Below are positions 8,304 to 17,530 of a DNA stretch of 46,274 nucleotides, one piece after another. Every line of letters starts with the position of its first letter. Position 1 is the stretch's first letter. The stretch lies in assembly GCA_030837345.1 (NCBI GenBank), contig JAUPKQ010000162.1, positions 1 to 46,274 on the forward strand, given 5' to 3'. Under the pieces are notes generated by a model. That model was given only the letters and a program-made list of their open reading frames with translations. It was not told the DNA's origin and did not search any database. Source of the stretch: Actinomycetota bacterium. Lineage in GTDB: Bacteria > Actinomycetota > Actinomycetes > Actinomycetales > Kineosporiaceae. Position numbers and translations under genes: made by a program.

Positions 8304-9664
8304 CGGGTGCCTCCTCCCCCCGCGGGAACCGGGGTCCCTCCCCCGGGGGGCGGCCCGGCCGGGGAGGTGAAGGAGATCTGCCCGCCGCGCCGTGACCGAA
8401 GGGCCCTCGCCCAGGCGTCAGCGGGAGTCTCGCCGGGAGAGCACTCCGCGACGGACCACCCTCCGGAGGCCAGCACGGTGGCGGCGTGCGTGCGTTCGTC
8501 GTCCAGCTCGGTCCGGCGGAGGCCGGGCAGAGACTCCCAGCTGGTGGTCCGCAACAGCAGCGCGACGCCCCGGGCGCCGCGACGGCCGAGCCTGGCCAGG
8601 GAGGTCGCGACACCCGTGTCGATCTCACCCAGCACGGCGACGACGAGGCCGTCGCCTCCCGTGCGGGCGAGGGCGTCCACGGCGCCGGGGAGGTTCCGGG
8701 CTCCGCCCGCCTCGATCAGCGCGCACCGGTCGAGGAGCTGCCCGCCGCCGTCCGCCTGGTGCGGTGCGGTCCAGCCGTCCGGGCGGTCGTCGACCAGCAG
8801 GCGGACGCCGTACCGCTGTCCGGCGAGCGCGACCGCGACCGAGGCCGCCGCGCTCACCGCCCACTCGAAGCTCGACGCCGGGCCCTCGCCACGGTGACCT
8901 TCGACCCGGGTGTCGAGCAGGATCGTCGCCCGCATCTGCCGGGGTTGTTCGTCCCGGCGGACCATGAGCTCACCCCGCTTGGCCGTCGACCGCCAGTGGA
9001 CCCGCCGCAGGTCGTCGCCGTGGCGGTACTCGCGGGTCGCGATGTCGTCCTCGCCGCTCGCCGCGGCGTTGCGCGCCTGGGACTCGCCGGTCCCCGCCCA
9101 CAGCCCACCGGCGTCCACCGGGCCCAGGGGCCAGATCCGCGGGACGACGACGAGGGGATCGGTCCCCGTGAAGGATCGGGTGACCTCGCACATGCCGAAC
9201 GGGTCGGCGATCCGGAGCCGCAAGGGGCCGATCGGGTAGCGCCCCCGCACCGGGGAGGTGACCGAGTAGGTCACGGCCGCGCGCTGCCCGGCCGGGAGGC
9301 GCGCCAGGACGAAGCGGGGCGGGGCGCCGAGCGTGTAGGGGAGGTGGTCCTCGGCGAGCAGGACCTGGGTCCGCAGATGGGTGACGTTCTTCAGCTCCAG
9401 CCGGACCCTCGCCGCCGTTCCGGCCACCACCCGGGGAGGGTCGACCGTGCGGGTCAGGGCGATCTGGAACCGGGACCGGGCCAGGACCGCCGCACAGCCG
9501 AACGGCAGGGCCAGGAGGAGGACGGCGATCCGCAGCAGGTCACGCTGCCCGAGCACGAGGGCGCACAGCGCGGCGGCCGCGCCGGCGGCGGCGAAGGAAC
9601 GGCCCCGCGTGGTCAGACCGGACAGGCCGAGCCTGACCCACGTCAACCGGTCACGCCACCGCAT
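8300..9664 (-). CDS. DUF58 domain protein (MoxR-associated, vWA-like)
   Basis: About 454 residues. Two hydrophobic helices lie near the N terminus (RSFAAAGAAAALCALVLG and LLRIAVLLLALPFGCAAVL). A beta-rich region follows, then the DUF58 signature REYRHGDDLRRVHWRSTAK. The C-terminal part is vWA-like, with the metal-site-like stretch TILLDTR. ATG 9664 is preferred because MRWRDRLTW is a normal start for the family; GTG 9676 is an alternative. The frame remains open upstream into moxR but is meaningless there. It lies 16 bp after moxR and overlaps tgpA by 4 bp, so it is certainly in the same transcript. DUF58 proteins are thought to be clients or adaptors of MoxR ATPases. Confidence 0.85.
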   Translation of the reverse strand: MRWRDRLTWVRLGLSGLTTRGRSFAAAGAAAALCALVLGQRDLLRIAVLLLALPFGCAAVLARSRFQIALTRTVDPPRVVAGTAARVRLELKNVTHLRTQVLLAEDHLPYTLGAPPRFVLARLPAGQRAAVTYSVTSPVRGRYPIGPLRLRIADPFGMCEVTRSFTGTDPLVVVPRIWPLGPVDAGGLWAGTGESQARNAAASGEDDIATREYRHGDDLRRVHWRSTAKRGELMVRRDEQPRQMRATILLDTRVEGHRGEGPASSFEWAVSAAASVAVALAGQRYGVRLLVDDRPDGWTAPHQADGGGQLLDRCALIEAGGARNLPGAVDALARTGGDGLVVAVLGEIDTGVATSLARLGRRGARGVALLLRTTSWESLPGLRRTELDDERTHAATVLASGGWSVAECSPGETPADAWARALRSRRGGQISFTSPAGPPPGGGTPVPAGGGGTR

Positions 9665-9680
9665 CGGCGATCCCACTAGG

Positions 9681-10655
<975 letters not shown>

Positions 10656-10884
10656 ACCGTCTCCTTCGTTCCCGGGAGTCTCCCGGCGTTTCCTCGGGCC
10701 AGTCTGACAGCCGCACGGCTGAGAAGGGCCCCGCTGTCCTTACGTCCATGCTCTCCCGCCGACGGCGAAAACGCCCAGGGGAGGACCTCTCGTCCGGCAG
10801 CGTCGTACGGCAGGTCGTCCCGCCGGTCATCCTGCCCGGGAGGGAGCGGGATTCCCGGCCCCCGCCCGGGGGACACCCGGCGGC

Positions 10885-10910
10885 GGGGCGGAGGGTATTC
10901 CCTCCGCCCC
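10885..10910. other. perfect GC-rich hairpin in the moxR-mraZ gap
   Basis: GGGGCGGAGGG, loop TATT, CCCTCCGCCCC: an 11-bp stem with no mismatch and a 4-base loop. It is about 230 bp upstream of moxR on the minus strand and about 350 bp upstream of mraZ. It has no T-tract. It could insulate the divergent operons, or form in the moxR leader RNA. Confidence 0.5.
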
Positions 10911-11150
10911 CCACAACCCTCCCCCGGGGTACGGAGTCACTCTCCACTCTCCTCCACCGTGCCGCAGCGGAGGTCATTTGACGTCGATTTCGGGGTTTTT
11001 GGGAGCGCTTACATCCTTCTCTTTACACTCTCTTCAGGTAAACGCGACACGGAAGTCCTACGGGGGGCGCGCCGGGGGAGCTCTGTGCCACCACCGCCTC
11101 TGACCTGCGACAACGCGATCCACTTCTGACCCAGGGGGGGTATTTCGCCG

Positions 11151-11180
11151 TTGACCGTGGGGGGAAGTGGAGTAGAGTGG
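11151..11180 (+). promoter_or_regulatory. mraZ promoter with three 10-bp-spaced MraZ-type boxes
   Basis: TTGACC (11151-11156) and TAGAGT (11173-11178) form a good sigma-A-type promoter with a 16-bp spacer. GTGG recurs at 11157, 11167 and 11177, exactly one helical turn apart and overlapping the spacer and -10 box. In E. coli, MraZ binds TGGGN repeats separated by 5 bp, so a 10-bp period is what an MraZ autoregulatory operator should show. The spacing is seen directly; binding is inferred. Confidence 0.6.
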
Positions 11181-11262
11181 AGCGCCCGGGGGATGGTGGT
11201 GTCGAGAGTGGTAATGCGATAGCTCTCGGCCCGGACTTCGGGGTGAGGGGAGGTTGCTGAGG

Positions 11263-11694
11263 GTGTTTCTCGGCACCTACACCCCTCGGCTGGACGACAA
11301 GGGACGGTTGATCGTTCCCGCTAAGTTCCGGGAGCAGCTCGAGGCAGGAGTGGTCGTGACAAGGGGGCAGGAGCGTTGTCTGTACGTGTTCCCGCTCGCC
11401 GAGTTCGAGCGCCTGACCGACCAGTTGCGCCAGGCGCCCGTGACGAGCAAGCAGGCGCGTGACTACCTGCGCGTGTTCCTCTCGGGAGCGAGCGACGAGT
11501 CCGTCGACAAGCAGGGCCGGGTGACCATTCCGCCCGCTCTGCGCACCTACGCGGGTCTTGACCGTGATGTCGCCGTCATCGGCGCCGGCCAGCGCGTGGA
11601 GATCTGGGACGCCGGTGCCTGGGAGGTCTACCTCACCGAGCAGGAGCAGGTGTTCGCGGAACAGGCGGAGGAGGTGGTCCCCGGTCTGTTCTGA
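11263..11694 (+). CDS. mraZ: transcriptional regulator MraZ
   Basis: A 143-residue protein with two AbrB/MraZ-like halves, each holding the DxxxR signature ([14 protein letters not shown] near the N terminus and [16 protein letters not shown] in the second half). MraZ forms a ring-shaped oligomer that binds repeats ahead of its own gene and represses or tunes the dcw operon. GTG 11263 ([11 protein letters not shown]) is chosen: GGGGAGG lies about 11 bases upstream, and the family normally begins MFLG. TTG 11254 would sit almost on the ribosome-binding site. It is the first gene of the dcw cluster and is followed by a 323-bp structured leader before rsmH. Confidence 0.95.
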   Translation: MFLGTYTPRLDDKGRLIVPAKFREQLEAGVVVTRGQERCLYVFPLAEFERLTDQLRQAPVTSKQARDYLRVFLSGASDESVDKQGRVTIPPALRTYAGLDRDVAVIGAGQRVEIWDAGAWEVYLTEQEQVFAEQAEEVVPGLF

Positions 11695-11723
11695 CGGTCC
11701 GACGGGTCACCCGTCAGTCATCG

Positions 11724-11902
11724 CCGCGAGACGTTCTCGTGCCTGAGGGCACACGAACGGGTCTCGCGGGACGCAGCTTCACGAACAACCGCCGTCGGCG
11801 GTGAGGTCTCCAGCCGCTCGAAGCGTCCTGACATCCCTTCCCCGGCGTCAGGCCGCAACCGAGACGTCCGTCCTGACGCCACTTCCCCGGCGGCAGGCCG
11901 GA
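11724..11902 (+). promoter_or_regulatory. structured RNA leader between mraZ and rsmH (candidate mraW-type RNA motif)
   Basis: This sits in the 323-bp gap between mraZ and rsmH, which has no reading frame of its own. It contains (a) a long hairpin, CCGCGAGAC (11724-11732) pairing with GTCTCGCGG (11761-11769), with inner GTTC/GAAC and GTGCC/GGCAC helices; (b) ACCGCC-GTC-GGCGGT (11788-11802); and (c) two hairpins formed by a repeated 34-nt unit (11824-11857, 11869-11902). A conserved actinobacterial structure called the mraW RNA motif is known upstream of rsmH (mraW) genes. I recall its location but not its exact consensus, so the match is an inference from position and structure. Confidence 0.5.
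11824..11902 (+). repeat. 34-bp direct repeat, each copy a hairpin with shared CTTCCCCGGCG core
   Basis: Copies at 11824-11857 and 11869-11902 match at 29 of 34 positions by eye. Copy 1 folds as CCTGAC (11827-11832) with GTCAGG (11847-11852). Copy 2 folds as CCTG-a-CGCC (11872-11880) with GGCG-g-CAGG (11889-11897). Both keep CTTCCCCGGCG, while differing bases lie mainly in the stem and loop edges. A duplicated structured element is more likely than chance sequence. Confidence 0.6.
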
Positions 11903-12017
11903 GATAGTTCGGCCCGCGTCCGGCCCGTCCGGCGGGTCGGGGAGCGGATGGAGACCTGATCGCCGACGGCACCGTACCGGAGCAAGGTCGGATCGGGCCA
12001 GGGTCGAGAGGGTCGAA

Positions 12018-13058
12018 ATGGGAACCGTCGGGGAGCCGTGGGCCCGGCACATACCGGTTCTGCGGGACCGGTGCGTGACGTTGCTCGCACCAGCCCTCGG
12101 CGACGACGGTGCCGTCGTCGTCGACGGGACCCTCGGGATGGGCGGCCACGCCGAGGCGCTGCTCGAAGCCTGCCCTCGCGCCGAACTGGTCGGGATCGAC
12201 CGTGACCCCGCGGCCCTCGAACTCGCCGGACGGCGCCTCGCCCGCTTCGGGGGACGTGTCCACCTCGTGCACGCCGTCCACGACGACCTGCCCCGCGTGC
12301 TCGCCGACCTCCAGCTGTCCGGGGTCCAGGGGATCCTTCTCGACCTCGGGGTGTCCTCCCTCCAGCTGGACGAGCCCGGCCGCGGATTCGCCTACGCCGT
12401 CGACGCACCCCTGGACATGCGGATGGACCCGGGCGCCGGCGTGACGGCGGCGGAGATCCTCAACACCTACGGCGTCCGTGAGCTCACCCGCGTCCTGCGC
12501 GAGTACGGGGAGGAGCGGTTCGCCCGCCGTATCGCCGAGGCGGTCGTGCGGGAGCGGGACGCCCATCCGTTCACGACGAGCGCCAGGCTCGTCGACCTGG
12601 TGCGGGCCTGCATCCCGGCACCGGCCCGCCGCACCGGCGGCAATCCGGCCAAGCGCACCTTCCAGGCGCTGCGCATCGAGGTCAACGGGGAACTGGCGAC
12701 GCTCGAACGGGTCGTGCCGGCCGCCGTCGACGCCCTGACCGTCGGGGGACGGGTCGCCGTCCTCGCCTACCACTCGCTGGAGGACCGGATCGTCAAGCGC
12801 GTCCTCACCGCGGGGGCTCTGAGCACCACCCCGCCGGATCTGCCGGTCGAGCTGCCCGGACACGCCCCGTTCCTGCGCCTGCTGACCCGGGGGGCGGAGA
12901 CGGCGGCGGAACCGGAGATCGGGGAGAACCCCCGCGCGGCCTCCGTCCGCCTGCGTGCCGCCGAGCGGGTCCGCGCCGACGGGGAGAGCAACCGGGGGAA
13001 CCGCCGGGAGAGCACGCCTACGACCAGCCGTTCGCGCAGGAGAGGGGATGCCGCGTGA
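12018..13058 (+). CDS. rsmH: 16S rRNA (cytosine-1402 N4) methyltransferase RsmH
   Basis: A 346-residue RsmH (formerly MraW). The N terminus [17 protein letters not shown] is typical. The SAM motif is [17 protein letters not shown], then [20 protein letters not shown] and PLDMRMDP, both hallmark segments, and [13 protein letters not shown] and [13 protein letters not shown] near the C terminus. It methylates C1402 in the ribosomal P site. ATG 12018 follows GAGAGGG. Its stop overlaps the ftsL GTG (GTGA at 13055-13058). It is preceded by the repeated-hairpin leader, which may control it. The C-terminal 30 residues are low-complexity and basic. Confidence 0.95.
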   Translation: MGTVGEPWARHIPVLRDRCVTLLAPALGDDGAVVVDGTLGMGGHAEALLEACPRAELVGIDRDPAALELAGRRLARFGGRVHLVHAVHDDLPRVLADLQLSGVQGILLDLGVSSLQLDEPGRGFAYAVDAPLDMRMDPGAGVTAAEILNTYGVRELTRVLREYGEERFARRIAEAVVRERDAHPFTTSARLVDLVRACIPAPARRTGGNPAKRTFQALRIEVNGELATLERVVPAAVDALTVGGRVAVLAYHSLEDRIVKRVLTAGALSTTPPDLPVELPGHAPFLRLLTRGAETAAEPEIGENPRAASVRLRAAERVRADGESNRGNRRESTPTTSRSRRRGDAA

Positions 13059-13774
13059 CCCAGTCCGCCGCCGTCCGTGCAGCCCGTCCGCCCGCTCCCC
13101 GGCCCGGCCGGTCGACCTCCCGGGGCCCGGCGCCACAGCTGCGGGTGGTGACGGCCCCCGTCGCGGCCAGGTCGCAGGCCGGGTTGGCGGTCGGGTGCCT
13201 CGGGCTGCTGGCGGTCGGCCTGGTGGCGCTCCTGCTGCTCAATCTCGACCTGGAACAGGGCGCCTTCGTCCGGAAGAAGCAGCAGCTGGACATCGAGCAG
13301 CTCCAGGAACGGCGGCAGGCGCTCGCCGAGGAGATCGTCGCTCTCGAAGCGCCCCAGTCCCTCGCCCGCAGGGCGGCGGAGCTGGGCATGGTGGAGGCTC
13401 CCAACGCGGCCTTCGTCCGAGCCAGGGACGGCCGGGTTCTCGGGGTTCCATCACCTGGTGTAGCATCGAAGTCACTTAACGTGACATCATCTGGGGTCCC
13501 GGCATCCGGTCGGGGGACCAGCGCGGGCCCGGCGGTGAGCTCCGCCCCCCAGGGGACGGCCGTAGGGACGGCGAAGGTGTCGCCGAAGGTCACCGGGGCC
13601 GGCACGGTCCGGGCGACGACCACGGCGACGCCCGGCGCGCCGACCGGGCAGAGGGCGGCCGCGAGACCCCCACAGGGGAAACCGGCCCAGGGCGGGACGG
13701 GACACGCCACGAACGGGGCGACCGTCCCGAAGGTGACAAAGAGGTCTACGGTGACGGCCACCACGGCACCGTGA
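13055..13774 (+). CDS. ftsL: cell division protein FtsL-like
   Basis: 239 residues in the ftsL position. A basic, Pro-rich cytoplasmic N terminus is followed by one membrane helix (about residues 44-63, [20 protein letters not shown]) and then a coiled coil ([20 protein letters not shown], about 75-110) ending in [12 protein letters not shown], the normal end of the FtsL core. In the divisome FtsL pairs with FtsB/DivIC and activates FtsW-FtsI. About 100 further residues of Ala/Thr/Gly/Pro-rich sequence make it longer than usual. That tail contains an AT-richer palindromic patch (13461-13485). GTG start overlaps rsmH by 4 bp. Identification rests on synteny, topology and coiled coil, since FtsL sequence is poorly conserved. 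Confidence 0.83.
   Translation: MTQSAAVRAARPPAPRPGRSTSRGPAPQLRVVTAPVAARSQAGLAVGCLGLLAVGLVALLLLNLDLEQGAFVRKKQQLDIEQLQERRQALAEEIVALEAPQSLARRAAELGMVEAPNAAFVRARDGRVLGVPSPGVASKSLNVTSSGVPASGRGTSAGPAVSSAPQGTAVGTAKVSPKVTGAGTVRATTTATPGAPTGQRAAARPPQGKPAQGGTGHATNGATVPKVTKRSTVTATTAP
13437..13485 (+). promoter_or_regulatory. possible internal promoter/operator inside the ftsL tail
   Basis: An AT-richer patch in otherwise GC-rich coding sequence. TAGCAT (13461-13466) has a weak -35 candidate TTCTCG (13437-13442) at 18 bp. Directly downstream is a dyad GTCAC-TTAAC-GTGAC (13471-13485) where transcription would start. It could drive ftsI and downstream genes. Nothing but the bases supports it. Confidence 0.25.
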
Positions 13775-13823
13775 CCGACGCCGTCCGACGCCCTGACCGC
13801 GACACCGTGACGGGGGACGCCTG

Positions 13824-15773
13824 TTGACCACTCCGCGCAGGGGTACGGCCACCCGGGCGACGCCCCGGCCCGTCAAGAAGGCCCAGCCCGTCAAGAAGGC
13901 CCAGCCCGCTCAGCAGGGACGGCCCGTCAAGAAGGCGGCCTCCCCCCGGCAGGGCAGGCCGACCCGGCAGGGCAGGCCGACCCGGCAGAGCAGGCCGACC
14001 CGGCAGGTCCGGGAGGTCCGGCGGCCCGCTCCTCCGCACCGGAGGCTCCGTTTCGCCCTGATGGTCCTGCTCTTCGTCCTCACCCTCTTCGGGGGGCGCC
14101 TGGTGCAGGTCCAGGGGCTGGACGGTCCGACGACGGCCCGCCAGGCGCTCAAGAAGCGCTCGGCGACGGTGCCGCTGTCCGCCCACCGCGGGGACGTCAC
14201 CGACGCCTCGGGCGAGGTGCTCGCCACCTCGGTCGACCGGAGGGACATTCTCGTCGACCAGACCCTTGTCCCCACGTACGTCCGGGTCCAGAACGGGACC
14301 CGGACGGTCGTCGGAGTACGGGGTGCCGCCGAGGACCTGTCCAAGATCCTTCACGTCCCGGCCCGTGAGCTCGTGACGAGGCTGACCGGGACGTCGCGTG
14401 GCGCCCTCCTGGCGAAGGGTGTCACTCCGGAGGTGGCGAGGGTCGTCCGGAAGTCCCCGGTGCCCGGTATCGGGCTGGCGGAGGCCAGCCGCCGTGACTA
14501 CCCGGGCGGGACGACCGCCGCGAACCTCCTCGGTTTCATGTCGTCGTCCGGACAGGCCTTCGGCGGGGTCGAGAGTGCGTACAACACGACCCTGGCGGGG
14601 CGTCCCGGCACCTTGACGTACGAGCGGGGACGGGACGGCACCCGGATCCCGACCGGGCTGACCCAGGAGGCCGAGCCCAAGCCGGGGGGCACGCTCCGTC
14701 TCACGATCGACCGGGACCTCCAGTGGAGGACCCAGGAGATGCTCCAGGCGCAGGTGACGGCGACCGAGGCGGCCTCCGGCGATGTTGTGATCATGGATGC
14801 GAAGACCTTCGACGTCCTGGCGCTCGCGACGGTCCCGACCTTCGACCCGAACCGGCCCGGCGACGATGCCGCGGTCCAGCGGAACCGTCCGCTCCAGGAC
14901 GTCTTCGAACCGGGTTCGACCTCCAAGGTGGTCACCCTCGCCGCGGCGCTGGAGGAAGGGGTGGTCACCCCCGAGACGAAGGTGACCGTGCCGAACCGCC
15001 TGCCGCGGGGCGGAACGGAGTTCCGGGACTCGGAGGACCACGGGACCGAACGGCTCACCGTCGCCGGGGTGATGGCCCAGTCGAGCAACATCGGCACGAT
15101 CCTCGCCGGGGAGAAGGTCTCCCCCGAGCGCATCCACCGTTACCTGCGGGGGTTCGGGTTCGGGGAGCGGACGGGGGTCGGACTGCCCGAGGCGAGCGGC
15201 GAACTCGCCCCTCCGGGGGAGTGGAGCTCCTCGCAGCGGTACACCGTGCTGTTCGGGCAGGGGGTCTCGATGACCACGCTCCAGGCGGCGGGCGTCTTCG
15301 CGACCCTCGCCAACGACGGGGTCCGGCTCCGGCCGCGCCTGATCGCGGGGGTGACGGGGGCGGACGGCGTGTTCCGGCCGTCCGAGGCGTCCCCGCGGAC
15401 CCAGGTGGTCAGTGCCCGGACCGCCGGCCAGCTACGGTTGATGATGGAGAACGTCGTCGGCGACCACGGGACGGCCGCCAAGGCCGCGGTCCCGGGATTC
15501 CGGGTCGCCGGGAAGACGGGCACCGCCTCGGCCTACGACCCCGCGTGCGGGTGCTACCGGGGGTACGTCGCGAGTTTCGTCGGCATGGCGCCCGCCGACG
15601 CCCCGGAGGTCGTCATCGCCGTCATCATCCGTCAACCGAAGAAGGGACACTACGGCGGAGAGGTCGCCGCGCCGCTGTTCCGCCAGCTCATGACCTACAC
15701 GTTGCTCCAGCGGAAGGTGCCCCCCACGGGGACGAAGGCACCTGAGATCCCGCTGACCTGGCGGACTGGGTAG
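13824..15773 (+). CDS. ftsI: peptidoglycan D,D-transpeptidase FtsI (PBP3, class B)
   Basis: 649 residues. A long basic cytoplasmic N terminus (about 1-73) is built of short repeats (PVKKAQ twice, RQGRPT-like three times). One membrane helix (about 75-92, FALMVLLFVLTLFGG) leads to the pedestal and transpeptidase domain. The active-site serine is Ser 365 in GSTSK (Lys 368), the SSN motif is residues 420-422, and KTG is 564-566. It cross-links septal peptidoglycan with FtsW as partner glycosyltransferase. TTG 13824 is the only in-frame start near a purine-rich stretch (GGGGGAC); an upstream GTG at 13807 reads into a stop. It lies 49 bp after ftsL and 9 bp before murE. Confidence 0.95.
   Translation: MTTPRRGTATRATPRPVKKAQPVKKAQPAQQGRPVKKAASPRQGRPTRQGRPTRQSRPTRQVREVRRPAPPHRRLRFALMVLLFVLTLFGGRLVQVQGLDGPTTARQALKKRSATVPLSAHRGDVTDASGEVLATSVDRRDILVDQTLVPTYVRVQNGTRTVVGVRGAAEDLSKILHVPARELVTRLTGTSRGALLAKGVTPEVARVVRKSPVPGIGLAEASRRDYPGGTTAANLLGFMSSSGQAFGGVESAYNTTLAGRPGTLTYERGRDGTRIPTGLTQEAEPKPGGTLRLTIDRDLQWRTQEMLQAQVTATEAASGDVVIMDAKTFDVLALATVPTFDPNRPGDDAAVQRNRPLQDVFEPGSTSKVVTLAAALEEGVVTPETKVTVPNRLPRGGTEFRDSEDHGTERLTVAGVMAQSSNIGTILAGEKVSPERIHRYLRGFGFGERTGVGLPEASGELAPPGEWSSSQRYTVLFGQGVSMTTLQAAGVFATLANDGVRLRPRLIAGVTGADGVFRPSEASPRTQVVSARTAGQLRLMMENVVGDHGTAAKAAVPGFRVAGKTGTASAYDPACGCYRGYVASFVGMAPADAPEVVIAVIIRQPKKGHYGGEVAAPLFRQLMTYTLLQRKVPPTGTKAPEIPLTWRTG
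13869..14000 (+). repeat. two sets of 18-bp in-frame tandem repeats in the ftsI N-terminal tail
   Basis: CCCGTCAAGAAGGCCCAG is exactly doubled (13869-13904). CGGCAGGGCAGGCCGACC occurs at 13947-13964 and 13965-13982 without change and at 13983-14000 with one mismatch. They encode PVKKAQ and RQGRPT units, giving a highly positive cytoplasmic tail. Confidence 0.9.
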
Positions 15774-15782
15774 CCTCACGCC

Positions 15783-17387
15783 GTGCCGATTCCCGGTGGA
15801 CCACGCCCCGTCTCCCCCCCGCCCCGGACCCTCACCGAGGCCGCGGCGCACCTTCGCCACCCCCTGTCCGGGGCGTCCGTCCGGGTGAGCGGGGTGACTC
15901 TCAGCTCCCGGACCGTGCGCCCCGGGGACCTGTACGCGGCCCTGCCCGGCGCCCGCGTCCACGGAGCCCGCTTCGCCGCCCAGGCGGCGGACGCCGGTGC
16001 CGTCGCCGTCCTGACCGATCCGGCGGGGCGGGAGATCCTCTCCGCCGCCGGGGTCCTGCTCCCGTGCGTCGTCGTCCCCGAGCCCCGGGCGGTCCTCGGC
16101 GGCCTGGCGGCCTGGCTGTACGGCGACCCGGGGAAGAGCCTCTCGACGTACGGGGTCACCGGCACCAACGGCAAGACCACCACGACCTTCCTGATCGACT
16201 CCGCGCTGCGGGCGCTCGGGCGGACCACCGGCCTGATCGGGACGATCGAGATCCGGGTCGCGGGCGAACGGGTGACGAGCACCGGCACGACGCCGGAGGC
16301 GCCGGACCTTCACGCCCTGCTCGCCGTGATGGTCGAGCGCGGCGTGGAGGCGTGCTCGATGGAGATCTCCAGCCACGCCCTCGTCCAGCACCGGACCGAC
16401 GGACTGGTCGTCGACGTCGCCGGGTTCACCAATCTCTCCCAGGACCACCTCGACTACCACGGGACCCTCAAGGAGTACTTCGCCGCGAAGGCCCTGCTGT
16501 TCACCCCCGCGCACGCGGCCCGCGGCGTCGTCTGCGTCGACGACGACTGGGGCCTTCGCCTGCTCGACCGTGCCGAGATACCGGTCGTCTCGGTGCGGAC
16601 CCGTCCGAGGAGGCCCGGCGAGCCCCCGGCCGACTGGCAGGTGACCGCCGTCCGCCCGCGCGGCGACGGCCGGACCGCCGTCGTCGTCGACTCACCGGCC
16701 GGGTCGCTGGCGTTGACCAGCCCGCTGCCCGGTGACTTCAACGTCGCCAACACGCTCGTGGCGGTCGCGATGCTCGTCGAGTCGGGGATCGACGCCGAAC
16801 AGGCGGGGCTCGCGCTCGCCGCGGCGTCCGTCGTCCCGGGCCGGATGGAACCGGTCGCGGGAACCGGGACGGCGGGTGAACCGCTCGTCATCGTCGACTA
16901 CGCCCACACCCCCGACGCGGTGGCCGCCGCCCTGCGCGCCCTCGCCGGGCAGGGACACCCGCTCGTGGTCGTCCTCGGGGCCGGTGGGGACCGGGACGCC
17001 GACAAGCGCCCCCTGATGGGTGCCGCGGCCGCCGAGGCGGCGGACGTCGTCCTGGTCACCGACGACAACCCGCGTTCCGAGGATCCCGCCGCCATTCGCG
17101 CGGCGGTCGTCGAGGGAGCGCAGCGGGCCGCGAAGGACTCCGGCGCCGAGGTCCTGGAGATCCCCGAACGCCGGGACGCCATCATCGAGGGGGTCCACCA
17201 GGCGTGGGGCGGCGTGCTGCTCCTCGCCGGCAAGGGTCACGAACAGGGCCAGGAGATCGCGGGGCACGTCAGCTCCTTCGACGACCGGGTGGTGGCACGC
17301 GAGGTGCTCGAGACCGTCGCCCGGGCCCATGACGAGACGTCCTTCGAGAACCACCCCCGACAGTCTGAGAAGGAGAGCCTTTCGTGA
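15783..17387 (+). CDS. murE: UDP-MurNAc-tripeptide synthetase MurE (meso-diaminopimelate type)
   Basis: 534 residues, the normal MurE length. The ATP loop is [13 protein letters not shown] (Lys 131). The acceptor-binding region has TTPEAPDLH, and the carbamylated-lysine/central domain includes [12 protein letters not shown]. The C-terminal domain has DDNPRSEDP (DNPR at residues 428-431); DNPR selects meso-diaminopimelate, whereas lysine enzymes differ at its last position. It adds the third stem-peptide residue to UDP-MurNAc-Ala-Glu in the cytoplasm. GTG 15783 starts 9 bp after ftsI. The stop (TGA 17385-17387) overlaps the GTG of a 48-codon frame where murF should be. Confidence 0.96.
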   Translation: MPIPGGPRPVSPPPRTLTEAAAHLRHPLSGASVRVSGVTLSSRTVRPGDLYAALPGARVHGARFAAQAADAGAVAVLTDPAGREILSAAGVLLPCVVVPEPRAVLGGLAAWLYGDPGKSLSTYGVTGTNGKTTTTFLIDSALRALGRTTGLIGTIEIRVAGERVTSTGTTPEAPDLHALLAVMVERGVEACSMEISSHALVQHRTDGLVVDVAGFTNLSQDHLDYHGTLKEYFAAKALLFTPAHAARGVVCVDDDWGLRLLDRAEIPVVSVRTRPRRPGEPPADWQVTAVRPRGDGRTAVVVDSPAGSLALTSPLPGDFNVANTLVAVAMLVESGIDAEQAGLALAAASVVPGRMEPVAGTGTAGEPLVIVDYAHTPDAVAAALRALAGQGHPLVVVLGAGGDRDADKRPLMGAAAAEAADVVLVTDDNPRSEDPAAIRAAVVEGAQRAAKDSGAEVLEIPERRDAIIEGVHQAWGGVLLLAGKGHEQGQEIAGHVSSFDDRVVAREVLETVARAHDETSFENHPRQSEKESLS

Positions 17388-17530
17388 TCGTCTGGACCCT
17401 GGCCGGGATGGCCTCCGCGACCGGCGCGGCGGACGTCGCGCCGCGGCTGCCCGGGGAGCACCACGCGGACGCCGGGACCCCCAGGAGTCCCGGGACGCGC
17501 GGGGCTCTCCGGAACGGGGCGCCGGCGTGA
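17384..17530 (+). pseudogene. murF internal-deletion remnant (48 codons in the murF slot)
   Basis: Between murE and mraY, where actinobacteria carry murF (about 450-480 codons), only 147 bp exist. They form one intact frame from GTG 17384, overlapping the murE stop as GTGA, to TGA 17530, overlapping the mraY GTG as GTGA. The N terminus [14 protein letters not shown] matches the expected MurF beginning (M-I-x-L-T-L-A-E-I-A-x-x-T-G), while the rest (Pro/Gly/Arg-rich, ending ALRNGAPA) has no ATP loop or catalytic motif. This is what an in-frame deletion joining the first ~20 and last ~25 codons would leave. It may retain translational coupling of mraY to murE. It cannot be a working D-Ala-D-Ala ligase. 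It could alternatively be an assembly or sequencing deletion. Confidence 0.65.

Larger units (their letters stand above)
10656..11262. other. 607-bp divergent intergenic region between moxR and mraZ
   Basis: No gene is supported here. Going left to right it holds: the moxR start region; a very GC-rich stretch with a perfect 11-bp-stem hairpin (10885-10910); a relatively AT-rich patch (about 10975-11035) with the sequence TTGGGAGCGCTTACA; and the mraZ promoter with its repeated boxes (11151-11180). I could not identify a convincing moxR promoter. Confidence 0.7.

Noticed and set aside
10999-11014. CebR/LacI-type operator TTGGGAGCGCTTACA in the moxR-mraZ gap
   Set aside because: Only one half fits TGGGAGCGCTCCCA, and no sugar-use gene is adjacent.
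13869-14000. A CRISPR array or other spaced repeat array
   Set aside because: The 18-bp units are directly adjacent, in frame, and encode low-complexity protein. There are no spacers.
17020-17527. An mraY gene with a long N-terminal extension into murE
   Set aside because: The extra ~170 codons are a shifted reading of murE. MraY's first membrane helix begins right after GTG 17527.
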